64,000 nt of DNA from Aureimonas sp. AU22. GTDB lineage: Bacteria; Pseudomonadota; Alphaproteobacteria; Rhizobiales; Rhizobiaceae. This document shows positions 26,049 to 36,166 of the stretch, one piece after another (the stretch's first letter is position 1; each line of letters opens with the position of its first letter). Location: assembly GCF_001463745.1 (NCBI RefSeq), contig NZ_BBWJ01000044.1, positions 124,001-188,000 on the forward strand, in the 5' to 3' direction. The notes beneath the pieces were generated by a model. It was not told the DNA's origin. It worked only from the letters and a program-made list of their open reading frames with translations, and made no database searches. The position numbers and the translations under genes were made by a program.

Positions 26049-27845
26049 TCAAAGCGTCGGCAATGCGAGATCGATGATGCGGAACGTCACCTTCTCGTTG
26101 CCTTGATAGCGGTCGATCGACACGCTTCCCGCCACATGGACGTCCTCACCCCTGCGCCCGAGAAGTGCATCACCCAGCGGCGTTCCAGCCGCCCGGAAGG
26201 CGATCGCGGAGGTCGTCGCGCCATCAGCGCCGCGCAGCGTCGCGCGGATGTGGCCGCCGGTGCCGACCGGAGCCGACGATAGAAGGCGGTGCCGCGGCAG
26301 GGCGAAGATCGGGGCGGGGTGACCGGCGCCGTAAGGCCCTGCCCGCTCGATCGTGCGGACCATTTCGATCGTCAGCCCACGCGCGCCGATCGCGCCGTCG
26401 AGCGAGAGCGTGTCCTCGGCGCGCAGCGCGTCCACGGTGGCGCGCGCCCGCGTTTCGGCGCGAAGGCGGAAGTCGGCCAGCTTTTCGCGCTCGATCGTGA
26501 GCCCGGCGGCCATGGCGTGTCCACCGCCGCGAAGGAGCGTACCGTCCGCGACGGCCTCGCGCACGAACCGGCCGATGTCGAAGCCGGCGATCGATCGGCC
26601 GGAGCCGGTCCCCTTTCCGTTCGCGTCGAAGGCGATCGCGAAAGCCGGACGGCCGAACCGCTCCTTCAGCCTTGCCGCGATCAATCCGACGATGCCGGGA
26701 TGCCAGGCCGACCGTCCGGCCACGAGAATCGGCGGGCCATCGCCGTCACCGATCTCGGCACGGATCTCCTGCTCGGCTTCGGCGAGCATTTCGCGCTCCA
26801 TCGCCTGCCTTTCGGCGTTGAGAAGTTCCAGTTCGTCGGCGATCTCCTTGGCCCTGGCCTCGTCCTTCAGCGTAAGAAGGCGGCTTCCCAGCGCGGCGTC
26901 GCCGATGCGGCCGCCTGCGTTGATCCGCGGCCCGAGGAGAAATCCGAGATGGAATGCTTCGACAGGCCCCTGCAGCCGCGCGGTTTCGGCAAGCGCCCGC
27001 AGCCCCGGATTGCGCCGGGCGCGCAGAACCTCGAGCCCCCGGACGACCAGCGCACGGTTGAAGCCGACGAGCGGGACCACATCGCAGACGGTTGCGAGCG
27101 CGACGAGATCGAGATCGTTCAGCAGATCGGGAAGAGCGGACTGTGCCGTCCCACGTCGCCGCAACTCGCGTGATACCGCGACGAGCGTGAGGAAGACCAC
27201 GCCGGCGGCGCACAGATGCCCCTGCCCGGAAACATCGTCCTGCCGATTGGGATTGACGATCGCGACCGCCGGCGGAAGATCGACGCCGACCTGATGGTGG
27301 TCGAGGACGACCACGTCGGTGCCCCGCGCCGCCGCGTCGGCCAGGGCCTCGACGCTGGTCGAGCCGCAGTCGACGGTGACGATCAACGTGGCGCCGCGTT
27401 CCGCCAGTTCGCGCAACGCGGCCGGGTTCGGCCCGTAACCCTCGGTGATGCGATCGGGAATGCGGATGTCGCAGCGCAGCCCGAAATGCGCGAGGTAGCG
27501 GTGAACGAGAGCGGCGGACGACGCCCCGTCCACGTCGTAGTCGCCGAACACGGCCACTGTCTCGCGTCGCTCGATGGCGTCGGCAAGGCGCGCAGCCGCC
27601 GCATCCATCGCCGTCAGCGAGGAGGGATCGGGCATCAGGTCGCGGATCGTCGGCGCGAGAAAGGCTTCGGCTGCCTCGGGCGCCACGCCCCGGGCAGCCA
27701 TGACGCGGCCGACGATGTCCGGCAGGCCGGAAAGCTGCGCCATGCGCGACGCTGCGGCTTCCGCTCGCGGGTCGAGCGCATGGACCCAGCGCCGACCGCT
27801 GATCGAGCGATCGACGCCAAGGAAGGTCCGTTTCAGGTCGGTCAT
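26049..27845 (-). CDS. recJ: Single-stranded-DNA-specific exonuclease RecJ
   Basis: 598 residues. The DHH phosphoesterase domain has VFGDYDVDGASS, VDCG and LDHHQVG. The DHHA1 domain has RSIAGFDIG and GGGHAMAAG. A C-terminal OB-fold closes the protein. It degrades single-stranded DNA 5' to 3' in recombination and mismatch repair. I start at ATG 27845 (MTDLKRTFLGVDRS), where the family begins; the frame is open into glpX. It follows glpX and hom on the same strand, a conserved order in Hyphomicrobiales. Confidence 0.95.
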   Translation of the reverse strand: MTDLKRTFLGVDRSISGRRWVHALDPRAEAAASRMAQLSGLPDIVGRVMAARGVAPEAAEAFLAPTIRDLMPDPSSLTAMDAAAARLADAIERRETVAVFGDYDVDGASSAALVHRYLAHFGLRCDIRIPDRITEGYGPNPAALRELAERGATLIVTVDCGSTSVEALADAAARGTDVVVLDHHQVGVDLPPAVAIVNPNRQDDVSGQGHLCAAGVVFLTLVAVSRELRRRGTAQSALPDLLNDLDLVALATVCDVVPLVGFNRALVVRGLEVLRARRNPGLRALAETARLQGPVEAFHLGFLLGPRINAGGRIGDAALGSRLLTLKDEARAKEIADELELLNAERQAMEREMLAEAEQEIRAEIGDGDGPPILVAGRSAWHPGIVGLIAARLKERFGRPAFAIAFDANGKGTGSGRSIAGFDIGRFVREAVADGTLLRGGGHAMAAGLTIEREKLADFRLRAETRARATVDALRAEDTLSLDGAIGARGLTIEMVRTIERAGPYGAGHPAPIFALPRHRLLSSAPVGTGGHIRATLRGADGATTSAIAFRAAGTPLGDALLGRRGEDVHVAGSVSIDRYQGNEKVTFRIIDLALPTL

Positions 27846-27865
27846 CAGGAGGTGATGCGCGTCGT

Positions 27866-28858
27866 TCAGCGCTCGAAGAAGGTCGAGCCGAGGTGCCTCG
27901 TGCGCATGTCGCGCAGCGTCCCGGTTCGCGAATCCATGACGAGGGAATGGGTCTCGACGCGGTTCGAATAGAACCGAACCCCGTCGAGCAGATTCCCGTC
28001 CGTCACGCCGGAGGCTGCGAAGATCACCTCGCCGCGAACCATGTCCGACAGGCTGTAGACGCGCTCCGGGTCGCGCAGGCCGAGCTTGTCCGCCCGGTTG
28101 CGCTTCTCGCCGCTGTTGAGCTGCAGGCGCCCCTGGATCTGGCCGCCCGTGCACCGCAAGGCCGCCGCGGCGAGAACCCCTTCCGGCGCGCCGCCGATGC
28201 CCATGTAGATATCGATGCCGGTGCCTTCCGGATCGGTGGTGTGGATCACGCCCGCGACGTCCCCGTCGCCGATCAGGCGCACGGCCGCCCCGGTGGCCCG
28301 GATGTCCTCGATCAGCTTGGCGTGGCGCGGACGATCGAGAATGCAGGCAGTGATCCGGTCCACCGGCACACCCTTGGCATTGGCCAGGGCCTCCAGGTTC
28401 TCGCGCGGGGTGCGATCGAGACCAACGACGCCCTCGGCATAGCCAGGACCGATCGCGATCTTCTCCATGTAGACGTCCGGCACCACCAGAAGCGTGCCCT
28501 TAGCTGCTACGGCGATCACCGAGAGGGCATTCGGCAGGCTCTTGGCGCAGATGGTCGTGCCCTCGAGCGGGTCGAGCGCGAGGTCCACGGCGACCCCGCC
28601 GCGCCCGAGGCGCTCGCCGACGAAGAGCATCGGGGCGTCGTCGGGCTCCCCCTCGCCGACGACCACCGTTCCCTCGATTGCCATGGCATGGAGTTCATCG
28701 CGCATCGCGTCGACGGCTGCCTGATCGGCTGCCCGTTCGTCTCCCCGACCGCGCAGCATGGCCGCGGCAACCGCCGCCCGCTCCGTGACGCGGGCAATCT
28801 CGACCGGCAGGATGCGGTCGAGCGGATCGGCTTCCTTGAACACGTCGCTGCCCATCAT
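27866..28858 (-). CDS. glpX: Class II fructose-1,6-bisphosphatase
   Basis: 330 residues. The metal and substrate motifs of the GlpX fold are clear: VVGEGEPDDAPML, DLALDPLEGTT and GIGGAPEGVLAAAAL. It hydrolyses fructose-1,6-bisphosphate in gluconeogenesis, which fits growth on substrates such as betaine that enter at pyruvate (inference). Two successive ATG codons at 28858 and 28855 are equally good starts. It lies between hom and recJ on the same strand. Confidence 0.95.
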   Translation of the reverse strand: MMGSDVFKEADPLDRILPVEIARVTERAAVAAAMLRGRGDERAADQAAVDAMRDELHAMAIEGTVVVGEGEPDDAPMLFVGERLGRGGVAVDLALDPLEGTTICAKSLPNALSVIAVAAKGTLLVVPDVYMEKIAIGPGYAEGVVGLDRTPRENLEALANAKGVPVDRITACILDRPRHAKLIEDIRATGAAVRLIGDGDVAGVIHTTDPEGTGIDIYMGIGGAPEGVLAAAALRCTGGQIQGRLQLNSGEKRNRADKLGLRDPERVYSLSDMVRGEVIFAASGVTDGNLLDGVRFYSNRVETHSLVMDSRTGTLRDMRTRHLGSTFFER

Positions 28859-28927
28859 GTCGTCGCCCCGTCCGCCGCGCGACGTCGCGCGCAGCCGCCT
28901 GCGCGCGCTCTGCGGCCCCTTGCGTAT

Positions 28928-30232
28928 TTAATCCAACGTCTCGATGCGAATCATGCGCGGCGCTTCCTTGAGGTGCCCGTCCTTCGATACCGCATCCAGC
29001 GCCTTCTTCACGGCTGCTTCGGTGGTCTCATGTGTGATGAGGATCACCGGCGCCGTATCGCTGGCGTCGTCGCCTTCGCGCTTGCGCTGGACGATGGACT
29101 CCAGAGAGATGTCGTTCTCGGCCATGCGTCGCGCGATGGAGGCGAACGCGCCGACGCGGTCGAGCACGCTGAGACGGATATAGTACCCACCCTCGTGCGC
29201 TCGCATGCGCGCACGCCGGTACGGGGTCAGTTGCTTGGCGTCGACCGCAAAGGTCGGCAGGCGCACGCCCTGCGCCATGTCGATCACGTCGGAAAGCACC
29301 GCGGAAGCGGTGGCGTTGCCGCCCGCGCCAGGTCCGACGAGGAGGATCGACCCGAGGAGATCGCTGTCGACAGCCACCGCGTTGGTCACACCATTCACCT
29401 GCGCCAGCGCCGAATGGGCGGGGATCATGGTCGGATGGACGCGCTGCTCGATCCCGCTTTCCGTGCGCTGCGCGACGGCCAGGAGCTTGATTCGGTAGCC
29501 GAGTTCGGCCGCTGCCTCGATGTCCGCATTGGTGACCGACGAAATACCTTCGATGAAGATCGATTCGAGATCGATCTCGCAGCCGAACGCGAGCGAGGTG
29601 AGGAGCGCCAGCTTGTGGGCCGCGTCGAACCCGCCGATGTCGAAGGTCGGGTCGGCTTCGGCATAACCGAGGCGCTGCGCGTCCGCGAGGCAGTCGTCGA
29701 AGGCGATCCCTTCCGCTTCCATGCGCGTCAGCATGTAGTTGCAGGTGCCATTGAGGATCCCGTAGACGCGATGCACCGCGTTGCCCCGCAGGGCCTCGCG
29801 CATGGTCTTGATGATCGGGATACCGCCTGCCGCTGCCGCCTCGAAGAAGATCGTCGCGTTGCGCTTCTGCGCCAGCTTGGCAAGCTCGACGCCATGGTGA
29901 GCCAGCAAGGCCTTGTTGGCGGTGACGACCGGGATCCCCCGATTCAACGCTGCCTTGACGCTGGCGAGAGCCGCGCCTTCCGATCCGCCGACGAGCTCGA
30001 CGAAGAGGTCGATCTCGGCCTTCGCCGCCAGCTCGACGGGATCGTCGAACCAGGCCATGGCCGAGATGTCGATCCCACGATCGCGCGAGCGATCGCGGGC
30101 CGATACGGCGACGACCTCGATCGGACGCCCGGCCCGCAGGGCATAGGTCTGCGCACGGGTCGAAAGAAGGCGAGCGAGCGAAGCGCCGACCGTTCCCAAT
30201 CCGGCCAAGCCGATCCGCAGCGGGCTATCCAT
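28928..30232 (-). CDS. hom: Homoserine dehydrogenase
   Basis: 434 residues with an N-terminal NAD(P)-binding GLGTVGAS motif, the catalytic core (VTANKALLAHHG, NGTCNYMLTRM, DPTFDIGGFDAAHKL) and a C-terminal ACT domain (about 350-425) for threonine feedback. It reduces aspartate semialdehyde to homoserine for threonine and methionine synthesis. Start ATG 30232 matches the family. It is 50 bp downstream of the aminotransferase gene and likely co-transcribed with glpX and recJ. Confidence 0.96.
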   Translation of the reverse strand: MDSPLRIGLAGLGTVGASLARLLSTRAQTYALRAGRPIEVVAVSARDRSRDRGIDISAMAWFDDPVELAAKAEIDLFVELVGGSEGAALASVKAALNRGIPVVTANKALLAHHGVELAKLAQKRNATIFFEAAAAGGIPIIKTMREALRGNAVHRVYGILNGTCNYMLTRMEAEGIAFDDCLADAQRLGYAEADPTFDIGGFDAAHKLALLTSLAFGCEIDLESIFIEGISSVTNADIEAAAELGYRIKLLAVAQRTESGIEQRVHPTMIPAHSALAQVNGVTNAVAVDSDLLGSILLVGPGAGGNATASAVLSDVIDMAQGVRLPTFAVDAKQLTPYRRARMRAHEGGYYIRLSVLDRVGAFASIARRMAENDISLESIVQRKREGDDASDTAPVILITHETTEAAVKKALDAVSKDGHLKEAPRMIRIETLD

Positions 30233-30282
30233 GGCTGTCCTTGAACCTTGATCGTCGTTGGAGAGACGCAACGCCCGAAGGC

Positions 30283-31497
30283 TCAAGCGTCCGCAGAAGC
30301 CGCCTTTTGAACGGGATCGTTGCCCGACGCAAGGAAGCGGCGAATGTTGCGCGCGGCCTGCCGGATGCGGTGCTCGTTCTCCACCAGGGCGATGCGCACG
30401 TAGTCGTCGCCGTATTCGCCGAAGCCGATGCCGGGCGCGACCGCGACGTCCGCCTTCTCGATCAGGAGCTTGGAGAACTCGAGCGACCCCATATAGCGGA
30501 AGCGCTCCGGGATCGGCGCCCAAGCGAACATCGTGGACGACGGAGGCGGTACGTCGAAATGGGCGCGCCCGAACGATTCGACGAGCACGTCGCGGCGGTG
30601 GCGGTAGACGGCGCGGACTTCCTCGATCGCGGCGTCTCCGGCGTTGAGCGCGGCGGTGGCGGCCACCTGGATCGGCGTGAAGGCGCCGTAGTCGAGGTAA
30701 GACTTGACGCGGGCGAGAGCCGAGATGAGGCGCTCGTTGCCGACCGCGAACCCGACGCGCCATCCGGGCATGGAGAAGGTCTTCGACATGGAGGTGAACT
30801 CGACGGCGACATCCATCGCGCCGGGCACTTCCAGCACCGACGGAGGCGGCGAGCCGTCGAAGAAGATTTCGGAATAGGCGAGATCGGACAGGATCACGAT
30901 CTCGTTCTCCTTGGCGAACTTCACCACCTCGGCATAGAAGTCCAGATCGGCCTCGTAGGCCGTCGGGTTCGACGGATAGTTGAGGATAATCGCGATCGGC
31001 TTCGGAATCGAATGCCGCACCGCGCGGTCGATCGCCCGCAGGAAGTCCTCGTCGGGCTTGGCCGGTATCGATCGGATCGTGCCGCCGGTCATCAGGAAGC
31101 CGAAAGCGTGGATCGGGTAGGTCGGGTTCGGGCAGAGCACGACGTCACCCGGGGCCGTGATGGCCTGCGCCATGTTGGCGAAGCCTTCCTTCGAGCCGAG
31201 CGTCGCGACGACCTGCGTATCGGGGTCGAGCTTCACATTGAAGCGGCGCTCGTAATAGGCCGCCTGGGCGCGGCGGAGCCCGGCGATGCCCTTCGACGCG
31301 GAGTAGCGGTGCGTGCGCGGATCGCGGATCGCCTCGCACAGCTTGTCGACCACGAATTTCGGCGTCGGCAAGTCCGGATTACCCATGCCGAGATCGATGA
31401 TGTCGACGCCGCGGGCACGCGCCGCAGCCTTCTTCTTGTTCACCTCCTCGAACACGTACGGGGGCAAACGGCGGATCTTGTGATATTCTTCGCTCAT
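30283..31497 (-). CDS. PLP-dependent class I/II aminotransferase
   Basis: 404 residues. The PLP lysine is in SMSKTFSMPGWRVGF; the NYPSNPTA and DLAYSEIFF motifs also bind the cofactor. Overall it resembles the alanine/LL-diaminopimelate aminotransferase branch (AlaC-like, starting with a RRLPPYVFEEVNKKK segment). It immediately precedes hom, as in many alphaproteobacteria, which suggests a role in aspartate- or alanine-family amino acids; the exact substrate is not readable. I start at ATG 31497 because the 32 residues before it in frame are not conserved-looking. Confidence 0.9.
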   Translation of the reverse strand: MSEEYHKIRRLPPYVFEEVNKKKAAARARGVDIIDLGMGNPDLPTPKFVVDKLCEAIRDPRTHRYSASKGIAGLRRAQAAYYERRFNVKLDPDTQVVATLGSKEGFANMAQAITAPGDVVLCPNPTYPIHAFGFLMTGGTIRSIPAKPDEDFLRAIDRAVRHSIPKPIAIILNYPSNPTAYEADLDFYAEVVKFAKENEIVILSDLAYSEIFFDGSPPPSVLEVPGAMDVAVEFTSMSKTFSMPGWRVGFAVGNERLISALARVKSYLDYGAFTPIQVAATAALNAGDAAIEEVRAVYRHRRDVLVESFGRAHFDVPPPSSTMFAWAPIPERFRYMGSLEFSKLLIEKADVAVAPGIGFGEYGDDYVRIALVENEHRIRQAARNIRRFLASGNDPVQKAASADA

Positions 31498-31620
31498 GGT
31501 GGCTAGCCTTCGGCTGGACGCATCGGATGGGCTGGCGGCACGAGCCGACAGCCGAACGGGCTCAGGCGCTGAGCGTCCGCTGGAGCCGGGCACATCGACC
31601 GATGGACGGTCGGCGGCGCT

Positions 31621-32031
31621 CTACTGCGCCCGGCTGCTGGCTGCGTCGGCCGGCGCGGCCGCGGGTGCAAGCACCCTGTCCGCTTCCGCCTGCTGGCGAG
31701 CCGCCAAGGCTTCGAGCTCGGCCACGTCGCGCCGGTATGCGGGCTCGGGGTTGACCCGGCCGCGAGTCTCGACGCGCGAATAACGCTCTTCGGTCTGCTG
31801 AACGACTTCGTCGCTGGCCTGGGGGCGCGCCGCGCGCGGCATGCGCCCAATCACCGGATAGCCCTGGTCGTCGAGCTTCTGGCCGGAGGACGAAACGCCC
31901 GGAGCGGCAGCCAGGGGAGCAAGTGTCACAGGCGTTTCATCACGGGGAAGGAAAGACTGGCACGCGGACAGCGGCAGCGCGAGCAGAACGCTCATCGCCG
32001 TCAGTCGAACCGCTCGTATCGCCATGGTCAT
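31621..32031 (-). CDS. Small lipoprotein of unknown function
   Basis: 136 residues from ATG 32031. The signal has the lipobox LSAC with Cys at about 24. The mature part is Ala/Pro/Gln-rich and mostly disordered-looking, with a central GYPVIGRMPRAARPQASDE segment and a C-terminal helix rich in Ala, Glu and Gln. No domain recognised. It is divergent from phaC and precedes the aminotransferase by 123 bp. Confidence 0.7.
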   Translation of the reverse strand: MTMAIRAVRLTAMSVLLALPLSACQSFLPRDETPVTLAPLAAAPGVSSSGQKLDDQGYPVIGRMPRAARPQASDEVVQQTEERYSRVETRGRVNPEPAYRRDVAELEALAARQQAEADRVLAPAAAPADAASSRAQ

Positions 32032-32204
32032 GAAGGCCTTCCCCCCGAACCGGCTCTTCTTAACCGAAGGATCGAGGCTTGGGAATGGCGCGACGCGGCG
32101 CGGCAGGATGCTGCGACGCCGCGACGAAAGTCCTGCGCAAGACGCTTTCCGCTGCTGCCGCAGACACGACATTATGCTTAAGACGGAAGCGAAGAGGACC
32201 GGCC

Positions 32205-34028
32205 ATGGCGGAATCACGACCCACGACCGACACCCCCGCCGGGGAGGTCCCCCCGTTTTCCGAATATGCCGTCCGGGATCCGGAAGCTTTCGCCAGAAAC
32301 ATGGCGCGTATGCTCGAGCATGTCGGCAAGGCCGCGTCCGCGTGGGTCGAGCCTCGCGAACGTGGCGAGGTCAAGGACGGACCGCTCAGCTATCCCGACA
32401 TGGTCGCCACCCTCTCGCGCGTCGGCGAATACTGGCTGACCGATCCTGCCCGTTCGCTGGAAGCCCAGAGCGCGTTGATGATGCGGTTCATGGGGCTGTG
32501 GGCGGACTCGATTCGAAAGGCGTCCGGCGCACCCGTTCAGCCGACCTCGCCCGTGCGTGCCGACAAGCGCTTCAGCCATGAGGACTGGAGCCGCAACCTG
32601 TTCTTTGGCTTCCTGAAGGAAGCCTACGTCATCACGTCCGACTGGGCCAACATGCTGGTCGAGCGCTCCGACGGGCTCGACCCGCACACGCGGCGCAAGG
32701 CGGCGTTCTACGTCAAGCAGATCGCCAACGCCGTTTCCCCGTCGAACTTCGTTCTGACGAACCCGGAACTCTACCGCGAGACCGTGGAGCAGAACGGCGA
32801 GAACCTCGTGCGTGGCATGCGCATGTTCGCCGAGGACATGATGAAGGGAAAGGGCCAGCTCAAGCTGCGCCAGTCGGACCCAACCAAGTTCGCGGTCGGC
32901 GAGAACCTGGCCCTCACGCCCGGCAAGGTCGTCGCCGAGAACGACGTCTGTCAGATCGTGCAGTACGCGCCGGCAACGGAAACGGTGTTTCGACGCCCGA
33001 TCCTCATCTCGCCGCCCTGGATCAACCGCTTCTATATCCTCGACCTCAACCCGGAGAAATCCTTCATCCGCTGGATGGTCGAGCAGGGTCACACGGTCTT
33101 CGTCATCTCCTGGGTCAACCCGGACGAACGTCACGCCGACAAGGACTGGAAGGACTACATCGACGAAGGCCTCGCGTTCGGCCTCGACATCGTGGAACAG
33201 GCGACGGGCGAGCGCGAGGTCAATGCCGTCGGCTACTGCGTCGGTGGAACGCTGCTCGCGGCCTCCCTGCCCTACCTGAAGGCGAAGGGAGACGAGCGCA
33301 TCGCATCGGTCACGTTCCTGACCACGCAGATCGATTTCCGGCACTCCGGCGACCTGCGGGTGTTCGTCGACGAGGGCCAGCTCGCCGAGATCGAGCGAAC
33401 CATGGAAAAGGGCTACCTCGATGGCTCGCAGATGGCGACCGCCTTCAACCTCCTGCGGTCGAGCGATCTCATTTGGCCCTACTTCGTCAACAACTACCTC
33501 AAGGGCAAGGAGCCGCTTCCCTTCGACCTCCTGTTCTGGAACGCCGACGCGACGCGCATGGCCAAGGCCAACCACCTTTTCTATCTGCGCAACTGCTATC
33601 TCGAGAACCGTCTGTCGCGCGGCATGATGGAGATCGGCGGGGTCCGGCTCGATCTCTCGACGATCACCCTGCCCGTCTACAACCTCGCCACCAAGGAAGA
33701 TCACATCGCGCCGGCGCTCAGCGTCTATGAGGGGAGCCGCGCGCTCGGGGCGCCGGTGACCTACGTGGTGTCCGGCTCCGGTCATATCGCCGGCGTCGTC
33801 AATCCGCCGGCCCGGGGCAAGTACCAGTTCTGGGTCGGCCCGCCTCCGGCGGAAGGGCTGTCGTTCGACGACTGGTGGATGCAGGCGCAGGAAACCAAGG
33901 GATCTTGGTGGCCGCACTGGCAGGCTTGGCTGGAGGCGCTCGCAAACGACCGCGTACCGGCACGCGAGCCCGGCAGCGGCGGACTGCCGATCATCGAGGA
34001 TGCGCCGGGCCGCTACGTCAGGCAGTAG
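32205..34028 (+). CDS. phaC: Class I poly(3-hydroxyalkanoate) synthase
   Basis: 607 residues, standard for class I. The catalytic triad is the cysteine of the lipase-like GYCVGG box, Asp in TKEDHIAP and His in GSGHIAGVVNPP. It polymerises (R)-3-hydroxyacyl-CoA into storage granules. I choose ATG 32205 (MAESRPTTD); the upstream in-frame extension is arginine-rich and overlaps the divergent lipoprotein promoter. Other pha genes are not in the window. Confidence 0.94.
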   Translation: MAESRPTTDTPAGEVPPFSEYAVRDPEAFARNMARMLEHVGKAASAWVEPRERGEVKDGPLSYPDMVATLSRVGEYWLTDPARSLEAQSALMMRFMGLWADSIRKASGAPVQPTSPVRADKRFSHEDWSRNLFFGFLKEAYVITSDWANMLVERSDGLDPHTRRKAAFYVKQIANAVSPSNFVLTNPELYRETVEQNGENLVRGMRMFAEDMMKGKGQLKLRQSDPTKFAVGENLALTPGKVVAENDVCQIVQYAPATETVFRRPILISPPWINRFYILDLNPEKSFIRWMVEQGHTVFVISWVNPDERHADKDWKDYIDEGLAFGLDIVEQATGEREVNAVGYCVGGTLLAASLPYLKAKGDERIASVTFLTTQIDFRHSGDLRVFVDEGQLAEIERTMEKGYLDGSQMATAFNLLRSSDLIWPYFVNNYLKGKEPLPFDLLFWNADATRMAKANHLFYLRNCYLENRLSRGMMEIGGVRLDLSTITLPVYNLATKEDHIAPALSVYEGSRALGAPVTYVVSGSGHIAGVVNPPARGKYQFWVGPPPAEGLSFDDWWMQAQETKGSWWPHWQAWLEALANDRVPAREPGSGGLPIIEDAPGRYVRQ

Positions 34029-34113
34029 AGAGCGGGGTTGAAGCCTTGCGCTTTCGATGCGACATCACGTGCAGATCTGATTTCTCCCGTCCCGGGCGCG
34101 TGCACCTGCCATC

Positions 34114-34965
34114 ATGACAATCTACCTCGAAGCCGAAGCCAACCCCCTTCGCAATACCGGATCGATCCGCCTCTACGACGCGGAAGCGTTCGAGGGCATG
34201 CGGCGTGTCAGTCGCCTGTCGGCCACGGTCCTGGACCAGCTCGCGGACATCGTGAAGCCGGGGGTCACGACCAACGAGATCGACCGTTTCGTCTTCGAGT
34301 TCACGCGCGATCACGGCGCGCTGCCGGCACAGCTCAACTATCGCGGCTACACGAAGAACGTGTGCACCTCGATCAACCACGTCGTCTGCCACGGCATTCC
34401 GAACGACAAGCCGCTGCGCGAAGGCGATATCGTCAACATCGACGTGACGCTGATCCTCGATGGCTACTACGGCGACACGTCGCGCATGTACCCCGTCGGC
34501 CCGATCAAGCGCGCCGCCGAACGCCTGTGCGAGATCACCTACCGTTCGCTGCAGATCGGCATCGACGCCGTGAAGCCGGGCGGCCACGTCGGCGATATCG
34601 GGGCGGCGATCCAGGCCTATGCCGAAGGCGAGCGCTGTTCCGTTGTGCGAGACTTCTGCGGGCACGGCATCGGCCGCCTGTTTCATGACGCGCCCAACAT
34701 CCTGCACTACGGTCGGCGCGGCGAAGGCGTGGAGATGCGCCCGGGCATGATCTTCACCATCGAGCCGATGATCAATCTCGGTCGCCCGCACGTGAAGGTG
34801 CTGGCCGATGGCTGGACGGCCGTGACGCGGGATCGCTCGCTTTCGGCCCAGTACGAGCACACGGTCGGGGTGACGGAAACCGGCTGCGAGGTCTTCACGC
34901 TTTCCCTGAACGAGCGGGATATGCCGGGCTTCCCGCCGTCGGCGTGGTCGCGGACCGGGATCTGA
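34114..34965 (+). CDS. map: Methionine aminopeptidase type I
   Basis: 283 residues of the M24A family. Metal ligands are in VNIDVTLILDGYYGDTSRM (two Asp), GHGIGRLFHDAPN (His) and FTIEPMI and QYEHTVGVT (Glu residues). It removes initiator methionine from nascent proteins. The protein is slightly longer than most because of an N-terminal extension of about 30 residues. The radC start follows 6 bp after its stop, so the two are probably one transcript. Confidence 0.95.
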   Translation: MTIYLEAEANPLRNTGSIRLYDAEAFEGMRRVSRLSATVLDQLADIVKPGVTTNEIDRFVFEFTRDHGALPAQLNYRGYTKNVCTSINHVVCHGIPNDKPLREGDIVNIDVTLILDGYYGDTSRMYPVGPIKRAAERLCEITYRSLQIGIDAVKPGGHVGDIGAAIQAYAEGERCSVVRDFCGHGIGRLFHDAPNILHYGRRGEGVEMRPGMIFTIEPMINLGRPHVKVLADGWTAVTRDRSLSAQYEHTVGVTETGCEVFTLSLNERDMPGFPPSAWSRTGI

Positions 34966-34971
34966 CAAACC

Positions 34972-35733
34972 ATGGCGGAGGGCAAGGACGGCCTGGACGA
35001 AGCTCCGCAGCGATTGTGGGCCCTTGGCCTCGACACGCCGTCCGCCCCACCCCCGCGACCTGCGAAGGATCATGACGGCCACCGGGATCGGCTGCGCGAG
35101 CGATTCGCAACGGCCGGTGCCGATGCCCTGGCCGACTACGAACTCCTGGAACTGCTCCTCTTCCGGTTGATCCCGCGTCGCGACACCAAGCCGATCGCCA
35201 AGGCGCTGCTCAAGCGCTTCGGGACGCTGGCGGACGTCCTCAACGCACCTGCCGACCTCCTGAAGGAGGTGGACGGCATCGGCACTGCCACGGCACTGGA
35301 ACTTCGCATCGTCACGGCGGTCAATCAGCGCGCGTTTCGCTCGACGATCCGCTCTCGCGAGGTTCTGTCGTCTTGGAGCGCGGTGGTCGACTATTGCCAC
35401 GCCGCCATGGCGCACGAAACGCGCGAGCAGTTCCGCATTCTCTTTCTCGATCGGAAGAACGCCCTGATCGCCGATGAAGTCCAACAGGTCGGCACCGTGA
35501 ACCATACGCCGGTCTATCCCCGCGAGGTGATGGGCCGCGCCATGGCGCTGTCGGCCAGCGCTCTCGTACTCGTGCACAACCACCCGTCCGGCGACCCGAG
35601 CCCCTCGCGCGCCGATATCGACATGACGAAGACGCTGGTGGACGTCGCCCAGGCGCTCGGCATCCAGATCCACGACCATCTCATCATCGGTCGCAACGGT
35701 CACTTCAGCTTCCGTGCCGAGAAGCTTATCTGA
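34972..35733 (+). CDS. radC: RadC-family JAB domain protein
   Basis: 253 residues. An N-terminal helix-hairpin-helix ([16 protein letters not shown]) precedes the RadC JAB1/MPN-like domain with the metal-binding motif [14 protein letters not shown]. Historically named DNA repair protein, though its role is unsettled. The map-radC pairing with a 6-bp gap is common in alphaproteobacteria. It is convergent with usg, with only 4 bp between stops. Confidence 0.92.
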   Translation: MAEGKDGLDEAPQRLWALGLDTPSAPPPRPAKDHDGHRDRLRERFATAGADALADYELLELLLFRLIPRRDTKPIAKALLKRFGTLADVLNAPADLLKEVDGIGTATALELRIVTAVNQRAFRSTIRSREVLSSWSAVVDYCHAAMAHETREQFRILFLDRKNALIADEVQQVGTVNHTPVYPREVMGRAMALSASALVLVHNHPSGDPSPSRADIDMTKTLVDVAQALGIQIHDHLIIGRNGHFSFRAEKLI

Positions 35734-35737
35734 AGCG

Positions 35738-36022
35738 TCAGTTGAGGTAGCCGATCTCACGAACCATTCGGACCTCGCGCGGCTGAATCAGTCCCTGGTG
35801 CATCACCCGCACGGAGTGGATGCGGGCCTCCACGTCGCGCTCCCAGTGCTGCAGGAACCGCCTCAGCCGCGGATAGTCCGGCGCGATGTCCTCGAACTGC
35901 CACGAGAAGGTCTGGAGGAAGGCCGGATGGTCCGGCATCCGGTAGAGGACTTCGGCGAAGGTCAGGCCGTAGCCGGAGATCATCTTCAGGAACTGCGGAT
36001 CGGGCGTACGTGCGGCAGGCAT
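35738..36022 (-). CDS. Usg family protein
   Basis: 94 residues matching the alphaproteobacterial Usg family (LTFAEVLYRMPDHP, FLQTFSWQFEDIAPDYPRL). Named from a gene next to the Caulobacter trp operon; biochemical role unknown. It stands alone here, convergent with radC. Confidence 0.9.
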   Translation of the reverse strand: MPAARTPDPQFLKMISGYGLTFAEVLYRMPDHPAFLQTFSWQFEDIAPDYPRLRRFLQHWERDVEARIHSVRVMHQGLIQPREVRMVREIGYLN

Positions 36023-36166
36023 GTCGGCTCCTTCTGCATCGGGGCCGAGGTAGCGGCCCTCGCATCAAGGCTGCGCCCGCATCCTTAATGAACCGTTACG
36101 CACCACGGATGCGGCGAGGCGTGCAATGCCCACGCCAGCATCCGCATAAATATGCCGAACGCGGGG